Below, in pieces: positions 54,366 through 61,575 of a stretch of 64,000 bases of DNA. Position numbers and translations under genes: made by a program. This stretch comes from Gautieria morchelliformis (Eukaryota > Basidiomycota > Agaricomycetes > Gomphales > Gomphaceae). Numbering within the stretch: position 1 is the first letter of the stretch; the number at the start of each line of letters is the position of its first letter. The stretch covers positions 124,001-188,000 of the forward strand of contig WHVA01000184.1 in assembly GCA_015179125.1 (NCBI GenBank). The letters are read 5' to 3'. Below the pieces are notes generated by a model. That model saw only the letters and a list, made by a program, of their open reading frames with translations, did not search any database and was not told the DNA's origin.

Positions 54366-54407
54366 AATTTAATAGTTGAAAATATAATATATTTTCATAA
54401 TAGATAC

Positions 54408-54877
54408 ATTCAATCACCGCGTTTTAGGGCTTAGTGGTTGCGGTTGGAATACGTATCCCGGTCCGATATGACTTGAGCTAGGACTACATAAACCAGGGTA
54501 CTAGTTAGTAATGATATCCCACGATGATGCCGGCCAGCCTGAACGTCCAAATACCCGGGAGTGACATCAATTCAAACCGACCATGTGTCTCAGATCGAGG
54601 ATATTGGATCGTGGTTACCTTGCCTCCTCGATCACAAGATTTAGTGCCAATATGCATAAATAGGTCGAGCGCTTGGACGCAAACGGGCTTCGATCACGTG
54701 AGGTTGGCCCGGCACACGTCCGGTGAGCTATACGCTCACCAAAATGAACTTAGGAAATAATTTTATGTACCAGCGTCGATGTCGATGAGTATACTAGTAG
54801 TAGTACTAGTACTACTAGACTAATTCTAATTTGTTTTTGACTCCGTCGCTTTCACTAGTTCTACCACCACAACCCAC
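54408..54877 (-). repeat. Right inverted arm
   Basis: Imperfect inverted match to 53407-53878. The matching tract AGTAGTAGTACTAGTACTAC near 54.80 kb is the counterpart of the left palindromic stretch. Confidence 0.8.
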
Positions 54878-54884
54878 GTCGATG

Positions 54885-57800
54885 CCACTCCCTTTATCCG
54901 CTGGAAGGCTTGCGGCAACAGCCAGAGCGGTGCGTCTGTCTTAGAGCACCATGCATATGTTTCTCCACTGCTGATCTGCACCTCAGAGCCAGTCGGCCCA
55001 TCGATCAGTACTCTGCGATTGCAGTCGATGCCGTGCTCATCCGGACAGGGGATTGTCAGGTAGGATGCTTACAATGCGGCAGAGACAGGATCATCAAAAC
55101 CAGGCCACAAACACACAACACGATAAACTTCTAGCCTCTACTCGGAGAAAGGCCCGCAAGAAAGCTCTCGACCCTGGCAGTACTCAGTCAAATCAACCCA
55201 CGGCCGGCCCCTCAGGGCAGCCTTCGTATCCTAGCCAACCACACGAATCATATCACGATGATGATCAGGGTATGGACCTTATCGAAGATAGCGGGCATAT
55301 CTTACCGGCTGAGGTGAGTCTTATTTTAATTTGATTTATTGCCCTAACCACATACTATATGCGTGAAACGTTAGGATAATAACCAAGTTACAGGTTACAA
55401 CAGCGATTTCGATGCTTCCTGTGAGAACCAGCCTGGCTCCCCCACATCCCCACGTCACTCCGTTGTCATCGTTGAAGAGACAGAACAAGCAGCCGAAGCA
55501 CTCGGTCTCGATCTCCTATTCGATGGAGAAGCAAACGAGAACTTCCTTGATGATCCTCTAGATACCTTCTGGATGCATGACGGTAACCCCTTCGAGGCTG
55601 ACCATGGACCAGCCAGCCCGAGTGACTCATTGGACAGTAGGCCGTCTGCAATGAGTACTGGCGGCACCAGCGATGTCTCCGTGCAACTTCAAGCTTCCAA
55701 ATGAAACACAAGCAATCTGCCGCCATTGCCATTAGAGGCGCCACCTCCTATGCAATTAGATGTGTATAAGGAGGCGCACAAGCATTGGTTTGTCCGCGTG
55801 ATACTACTTCTCGTTGGCTTTCTCCACACTAAACATCATCTATCGTTCCGAGCTTGTGGTCTACTCTTATGGAGTATTCGGACGGTCTTCATTCTAATGG
55901 CAGCCATTGCTTCCGATGATCCAATGCCTACCACGCTGGGCACCACATTCACATAACTCGGGCTTGAGGATCGGTTCACCCTTCTTGTGATTTGTCCAAA
56001 CAGCCGATCAGTTTGTGGTCCCCTGCTTCCAAGTCCCAGGCTCGAAGACCAAGGCAGGTGCCGTGGCTGCAACACCATCTTGTATAGTGGTGTCTCGGAA
56101 TCGTACTACGAGAAAGACCTTGATTCTCGGTCGCACTTCAAGAAGGCACCTAAACCTAAGGTAGTTGTTCCATATTCATCACTTGCTCATTTACTCACAG
56201 AATTTCTGGCACGCCCTGGGATGGAAGATCAAGTAGATGCATGGCGTTCTCACACCCAACGGCCAAATGTTTACTCGGCGATATGGGATGGAGCTCTATG
56301 GAAGGAGATATGAGGTGCAGACGGAGAACCATTCTTTGGGCCTCGAGAGGACAATGAGCTTCGTATAGCGGGAACGTGCTCTTTGGATTGGTAAGTGCTA
56401 AATACATATTTTGTTGCATTGATAACGGCCATGTCAGGTTCCAGGCGCGGCGTGGAGATCTATCTCCCAGTCACTCGTCCGGCGTAATTTCATTCGCCAT
56501 TGCTAATTTGCCAGCCGAAATCAAGTGAGTAACATAGCATATTATAGTAGGCTTATATATTTTGATTTGCATTTCAGATATCAAGTGGGAAACATGCTCA
56601 TCTCCACTATGACTGCTGGTCCCACAGAACCCACAGCTGACCAACTGCAGTATCAACTCGAAGTTGTGGTGGACGACCTGGAACTACTATACACGAGGGG
56701 TGTCCTACTCAAAACACCCAGGTTTCCCGAAGGTTCGTGGCATATTCCTCTTTTATACTTCGAACAGAATTTCTAATGTATTTTACTAAGGACGTGTGGT
56801 GCGCTTCATATGCATAGGAATTGTATGTGATCATCCAGCTGCTGTGAAAATGGGAGGGTTCGCCGATCACGGCCATTTGATTTCCCCATGCACTCGATGC
56901 TGTGTGACCCAACATGACTTATTTTCAGTGGAATCCATGTGTAACGGTAACATCTCTTATACACCACACTGATCATAAGTAGAATCTAATTTTTTTTGGG
57001 ATTTGCTCCTAGGTTTCCTAGAAAAAGACCCTCGCGTCCATCGTAGCAATGCATACAAGTATGCATCGAAGAAAACACCTGAACTGCGGGACAAATTTTT
57101 TAAGGAAACCGGCACGCGGTGGTTTGAGTTCGCGAGGCTCCCTTATTTCGATGCGGTCCGGATGACCGTGGTCGACCCTATGCACAATCTCCTTATTGGT
57201 GGGTGACTCTGCTCATACTAATGATTCTTAATTATTCACGTATTATTGAGGTGTGATCAAGAACCATTGGTACGCTACATGGATCGTGGGGCGCGCACTA
57301 AGGTCCAAAACCTCAAGAGTCAGCCATGAACTAGATTTGGTACACGAGCATCTCAACAGCGTGAGTCGCCTCTGCTATCCTAATTGTTTGGATTGGTAAT
57401 TTACTCCCATAGTTTGAGATGCCTGCGTTTGTTGGCCGGCCAGCAAAACAGGTTGGAGAACCTGCCGGCGGAGGTCTCTCCGCAGATACATACAAGAGCT
57501 TAGGCACTGTTTTTCTGCCCGCCATCGTGAGCTTGATATTCTACACTGATAAGTTAACTCACAGATATTCATTAGATCCCCATCATTTGGCACACATCTC
57601 TCCCAGCTGCCATGAAAGAATACGATGGCGCAACGGCCTCGTTCGAGAAAAGGATGGCAGCCTGGGAGAGCAGGCATGGGGCTACATATTGAGCAAACGT
57701 TGAGAGTCGAACTCAGGCGTCGACACAAGGTATGTGCTCATTCGCTCATTCCATCTATGGGTTATACTTCCCAGCCTATAGCATCTCAGGCTGCTATTGC

Positions 57801-59225
57801 CTCCAATCAGTCCAAGAAGGTAGCAGAACCTCCAAAGCCGCCAGAGCTTCGAATGAATCCGGGTGAGGATCGCGTCTTCCTAAAACTCGCAACTGCAACA
57901 AAGATTTACATGCAGTATGAGATCACGAACCAGGAAATCACTTGCGCCACGGTATTGATGAGCGAGTATCTGATGGAGTATAGAGAGGTATGTCACAAAA
58001 TTTCTAGTTTATTGAGCCATTTATTCCACTATTCCAATTCCAGTTGTACGGCCCAGAGAAAATGAAACCCAACCATCACTACGTTGTTCACCTGCCAGCC
58101 CAGATCAGGGATTATGGTCCCGTTTATGGCTTCTGGTGTTTTCTTGGCGAAAGACTCAACAAAATTCTCAAAAGTTTCAAGTCTAACAATTGGGGTGGAG
58201 GACAGCTGGAGGTGAGCATGATACGGGAATGGGGACGAGATGTGCAGTTGCACGAAACGGTGTGTGGTCTCGTGTGGATCATTCTCTCATGATTATTGAC
58301 CGTGAGGGCAATCACACAGATGAGATTGGTTTCCGAGTCAAAACAAATGGAAGAAAGCATGATCTCTGAGCACATACTCAAGCGGCCGGCAGACAGTTGT
58401 GGGACTGTGGAGGCCCTTGCAGCGGCCCGGGAGGAAGCATTGATAGACGGTGAGTATAGTTGAATCTCTTGCATTCGGTCTTGCATTCAGACACCTGTGT
58501 GTGACAGGTTCTTGTGGTTCAAGGCTCATCCGAGGACCTGTTGTTGAACATCTAAAGTTAATTCCAGCAGCTGCTCACCAAGCGGTCGCCGCCTACTATA
58601 CTATAATAGCATCGCACAGGCAACCAAAAATCCCCGTGTATGGCTGGCACTCGATCCTTCAGCACCCTTGCATGCTGCTTACCTCTCATCAGCCGCCACA
58701 TACCATAAGTATGTTGTCCGCGATGGATGCCGTTTCACCGCGACATATCGGGAACGCGATGCCACTACTCGGAATTCAGCACTTGTCAAGGCTCACGTAC
58801 AGGGAACCTGGCGTTACGGCGAGATATTGAGCATTTTTGAACACACACAGGCCGGGCACTCGTCTACATTATTTGCCGAATGTGCGTGGTTTCATACTCT
58901 TGACACAGTGCCCATACCAGAGGACACATGGGCTGACTTGTATGTTTTCCTTCCTACTGCACTAAAATCACACCTCTGACATATTTTCTCAAGCCCAGAA
59001 CTCAACGTCAAGTTCCATCAATTCGGTACATATGCGACATTCAACCGTCTTCGCTCCACCATCCCATTCAATGCCATCCATTGCCACGTTGCGAGAGGGA
59101 CACTAGCTCGATCAGACCCGCTGCAGTGGTTTACCGTCTCCCTTGATAAGGTAGGTATCGAGCCCCGCGTTTCATGACTGCTTGTCTCACTCTGCTCCCC
59201 CAGATGAGCCCTATCCTCCATTAGG
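54885..59225 (+). pseudogene. Decayed DNA transposon transposase, tnp2/Plavaka-like (CACTA superfamily)
   Basis: The + strand carries a spliced reading frame with transposase motifs. YKEAHKHWFVRVILLLVGFL and HTKHHLSFRACGLLLWSIR come first, then a zinc-binding-like ICPNSR..CRGCNT stretch and KVVVPYSSLAHLLTEFLARP. Next are FQARRGDLSPSHSSGVISFA, GIVCDHPAAVKMGGFADHGH with CTRCC, and ARLPYFDAVRMTVVDPMHNL, followed by LIG and VIKNHW. Later come PIIWHTSLPAAMKEYDGATA and HHYVVHLPAQIRDYGPVYGF, then ERLNKILKSFKSNNWGGGQL. The order (PMHNL..GV.KHHW, then LP..I..YGPVYGFW..ERLNK.LK) is that of fungal tnp2/Plavaka proteins. Premature stops lie in frame at 55702-55704 (TGA), 55954-55956 (TAA), 56311-56313 (TGA) and 57690-57692 (TGA). 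Both ends of the element are undefined. Confidence 0.78.
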
Positions 59226-59250
59226 AATCACAATTGAGTGTATTACAGCT

Positions 59251-59288
59251 GAATGACACTGAAAACATCGAATGACACTGAAAACATC
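59251..59288 (+). repeat. Perfect 19-bp tandem duplication
   Basis: GAATGACACTGAAAACATC occurs twice back to back (59251-59269 and 59270-59288), just after the last recognisable transposase sequence. Confidence 0.95.
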
Positions 59289-59421
59289 GAAAGGATACGT
59301 CTACACAGCGTGAATAACAGCATTGCGGCCCTCCAACCCGGATGAATGAATCTTGATAGCTCTATCGCTCGCCCTTGATTTGACTGGTAACTCTATGCCT
59401 CTATTGCTTGTGACTGTTCGC

Positions 59422-59940
59422 CTAGTCTGACCCTGAGCCGCGACCCCTTTCCTCATCGTCGTCATCGTTGTCATCGTTGTCTTCATCCTCTACATCAACC
59501 AAATGTTCCTTTATCTCAAACTCTCCATCCCCCTCATACCCAGGTGGATTTGCGTACGATGCCCAAGTTCGTACGTATTCCGCGTGCTGTCCAGTCCATA
59601 CAGACGCAACCCAACCTCGGTCCACCATAAACGGGAATGGAGCCGTCAACGGAGGTTCTGGGTCAGTCCTGCCTGTTTTTTTTATCCTCTTGTATCTGAT
59701 ATTCTTGCGCTCGGTCGCCGTAAGGTCCATATTGTCAGGGGACACCCTGTTTTCCATTTCCAGTTCCGACACCACACCCAGTTCCGACTCCATTTCCGAC
59801 TCCGCTTCCGGTTCCGATTCCATCTCCGCATCCGCTTTCGGGAACGATTCCGCTTCTGGGAGAACTTCCACCAGTTCCGTTCGCCTTGCCAGTTCCACTC
59901 CAATTTCCGACTTCCACCCCGGAACAGTGTCGGAAATCAA
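59422..59940 (-). CDS. Orphan acidic ORF, antisense to the neighbouring retroelement
   Basis: A 172-residue open frame from ATG at 59940. It starts MISDTVPGWKSEIGVELARR and then has a Glu/Ser repeat tract (AEMESEPEAESEMESELG). A central stretch, PEPPLTAPFPFMVDRGWVAS with WTGQHAEYVRTWASYANPPG, has the aromatic and charged pattern of a folded segment. The end is very acidic (DVEDEDNDDNDDDDEE). I do not recognise it. It lies between the decayed transposase and the retroelement leader, and its TTCCGAC-type wording on the + strand resembles gag-pol. It could be a host gene exon, an antisense gene of the retroelement, or chance. Confidence 0.4.
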   Translation of the reverse strand: MISDTVPGWKSEIGVELARRTELVEVLPEAESFPKADAEMESEPEAESEMESELGVVSELEMENRVSPDNMDLTATERKNIRYKRIKKTGRTDPEPPLTAPFPFMVDRGWVASVWTGQHAEYVRTWASYANPPGYEGDGEFEIKEHLVDVEDEDNDDNDDDDEERGRGSGSD

Positions 59941-60029
59941 GTGACTCGCATAATAGGTGGCATCAAGGGTCGATCAAGGGTCAGGGGGATGCAGGGTTGA
60001 TGGCGGGTGCCAAGCGTTGTCCCTGGCTG

Positions 60030-60399
60030 CGCAGCATAGTATAATACGGGCTCGCTGACATTGGGGGTCCTTAGACTTTTCTCTTTGGATTTCCCCTTGT
60101 CAGGTGAGAACCCCCTCTCTTGTATGCTCTGTTCATTTATACATACTTTGGATTTCCCCTTGTCAGTTGTGTGGTAGTGTGATCTCCACGACTAGCCAGG
60201 GTTGCCCTTACAGCAGAAAAGTCTCTCCCCTAGAGGACCGGCGGTCGTACTGTGCGTTGCATTCGCCATAGGTGCGTTCGGAATCGGAGACAGCGACTCG
60301 GAGATCGCAACCTCTTCCGCACATACAGCGTACGACAGCCCCTCTTCTTACGTCGAGCTCCCAACCCCGGAAATCCCGTCCCATATTTCTCCTTCCAAC
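60030..60399 (+). promoter_or_regulatory. Retroelement 5' leader with TATA-like box and duplicated 20-mer
   Basis: AGTATAATACGG near 60038 is TATA-like. TTTGGATTTCCCCTTGTCAG occurs at 60084-60103 and again at 60147-60166. The first copy is followed by GTGAGA (donor-like) and the second ends CAG (acceptor-like), so 60104-60166 could be a leader intron of 63 nt. Confidence 0.5.
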
Positions 60400-61575
60400 A
60401 TGGATCCGGACGATCGTCTTCGGAATATGGAGGAGGAATTGACGCGGAACCGGATGAAGACCGACGCGATTGAAACAGCCTTACAAGCGATTTTGGCTAA
60501 GTTAGATATTCCACAAGGTGGTGGAAATGAAATGCTGGATGATCCGGATTTCGGAAAAGCGGAACTAGCGGAAAAGAGGATGTCCGCGAAGTTAGCAAAG
60601 GTCAAACCCGCAACTCCGGCGGACTTTGACGGAGATCGGGAGAAGGGACGCGCATTCTTCAACACATGCAGCATCTACTTTGCAATTGTCGGAGACCTCT
60701 TTCCGAACGACCAGGCTCGGATTCACTGGACGTTGTCCTTTTTCAAATCGGACCGCGCAGCCCGTTTTGCAAACAAGGTGATCCGACATGAAGCAAAGGG
60801 CAAGGGGAACTACTTCCGGGACTGGGACGCGTTCGAGAAAACATTTTCCGACCAGTTCTGCCCGAAAAACGAGCAGCTCACAGCCCTTACAAAGCTCGAG
60901 GGGACGAGCTGGTACCAGGCCAAAGATCCGGTCGATGACTACATCGATCGCTTCCAGGAGCTCATCGACCTTGCGGAATATGGCGACAACAAGACGATCG
61001 TCATCAAATTCCGACGAGGACTTGATCCGACGCTCCAGAACCAAGTTGCGCTGCTTGGGGATGGAGCTCCGGATTTTGATGACCCGGAGGGGTGGTACCA
61101 AGCTGCGCAGAAGGTTTCTCGGAACAGGGAAGCAAATGAGGCCTTCGTGGAGACGAGCCGGAATATGACGCGCAGTTCCACTCGTCCTACTCCACCTGTG
61201 CCAAAATCCGGAAGCGCATTCATTCCCATGCGGAAAGTATTTCCGACGCTTTCTCCGCCCGCTCCTATTAGGAACCATAGCCCTCCTCCCTCGAAGAGTG
61301 GCCCTGCCCCGATGGATGTTGACCGCATGCGCGGAGAAGGCCGCGGAACTATCACCTGCTTCCGATGTCAACAACCAGGCCACTATGCCCGCGAGTGCCC
61401 CCAAGCATTTGACATCCGGCTTATGACCACAGAGGAGAAACTCGAGCTCCTTCCAGAGTTCCTCGCACTCGCAGACATAAGCGGAGTGCCCACTGCGGAA
61501 GGAATTTCCGAAAATGCGGAACATGGTGCATCGGAAGTGGAAGATGCGTCAGATTTTGTGACACGCAGCGGGTGA
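60400..61575 (+). CDS. gag: Retrotransposon gag protein
   Basis: The first suitable ATG (60400) gives MDPDDRLRNMEEELTRNRMK, about 391 residues. An N-terminal coiled-coil-like stretch is followed by the capsid region: KPATPADFDGDREKGRAFFN, QARIHWTLSFFKSDRAARFA, AFEKTFSDQFCPKNEQLTAL and VDDYIDRFQELIDLAEY. A Pro/Ser linker leads to the zinc knuckle CFRCQQPGHYARECP (C-x2-C-x4-H-x4-C), which binds the element RNA. It ends at TGA 61573-61575. The frame is open upstream to 60202 without an ATG. Pol overlaps its last 160 nt in the -1 frame. Confidence 0.88.
   Translation: MDPDDRLRNMEEELTRNRMKTDAIETALQAILAKLDIPQGGGNEMLDDPDFGKAELAEKRMSAKLAKVKPATPADFDGDREKGRAFFNTCSIYFAIVGDLFPNDQARIHWTLSFFKSDRAARFANKVIRHEAKGKGNYFRDWDAFEKTFSDQFCPKNEQLTALTKLEGTSWYQAKDPVDDYIDRFQELIDLAEYGDNKTIVIKFRRGLDPTLQNQVALLGDGAPDFDDPEGWYQAAQKVSRNREANEAFVETSRNMTRSSTRPTPPVPKSGSAFIPMRKVFPTLSPPAPIRNHSPPPSKSGPAPMDVDRMRGEGRGTITCFRCQQPGHYARECPQAFDIRLMTTEEKLELLPEFLALADISGVPTAEGISENAEHGASEVEDASDFVTRSG

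Larger units (their letters stand above)
53407..54877. mobile_element. Foldback-type element with about 470-bp imperfect inverted arms
   Basis: The outer ends are inverted: GTGGGTTGTGGTGGTAG at 53407 pairs with CTACCACCACAACCCAC ending at 54877. The match continues inward with small differences through AGCGACGGAGTC, CTAAGTTCATTTGGTGA, GATGTCACTCCCAGGTATTT, ATTACTAACTAGTACC and CCCTAAAACGCGGTG. The spacer is about 530 bp and encodes nothing recognisable. No transposase lies inside, so it is non-autonomous (foldback or long-TIR MITE). Confidence 0.8.

Noticed and set aside
54856-54860. CACTA pentamer at the right arm, as a possible CACTA-transposon terminus
   Set aside because: It lies inside the inverted arm, not at its outer end, and the left arm has CCACTCC-like sequence at the matching place, so it is not a shared terminus.
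59251-59288. 19-bp tandem repeat as a possible target-site duplication
   Set aside because: The copies are directly adjacent with nothing inserted between them, and DNA transposons of these families give much shorter duplications.
60592-61524. Minus-strand open frame of 310 codons within gag
   Set aside because: The + strand encodes a clear gag with zinc knuckle here; the antisense frame has no motif and probably results from the GGAA/TTCC bias.
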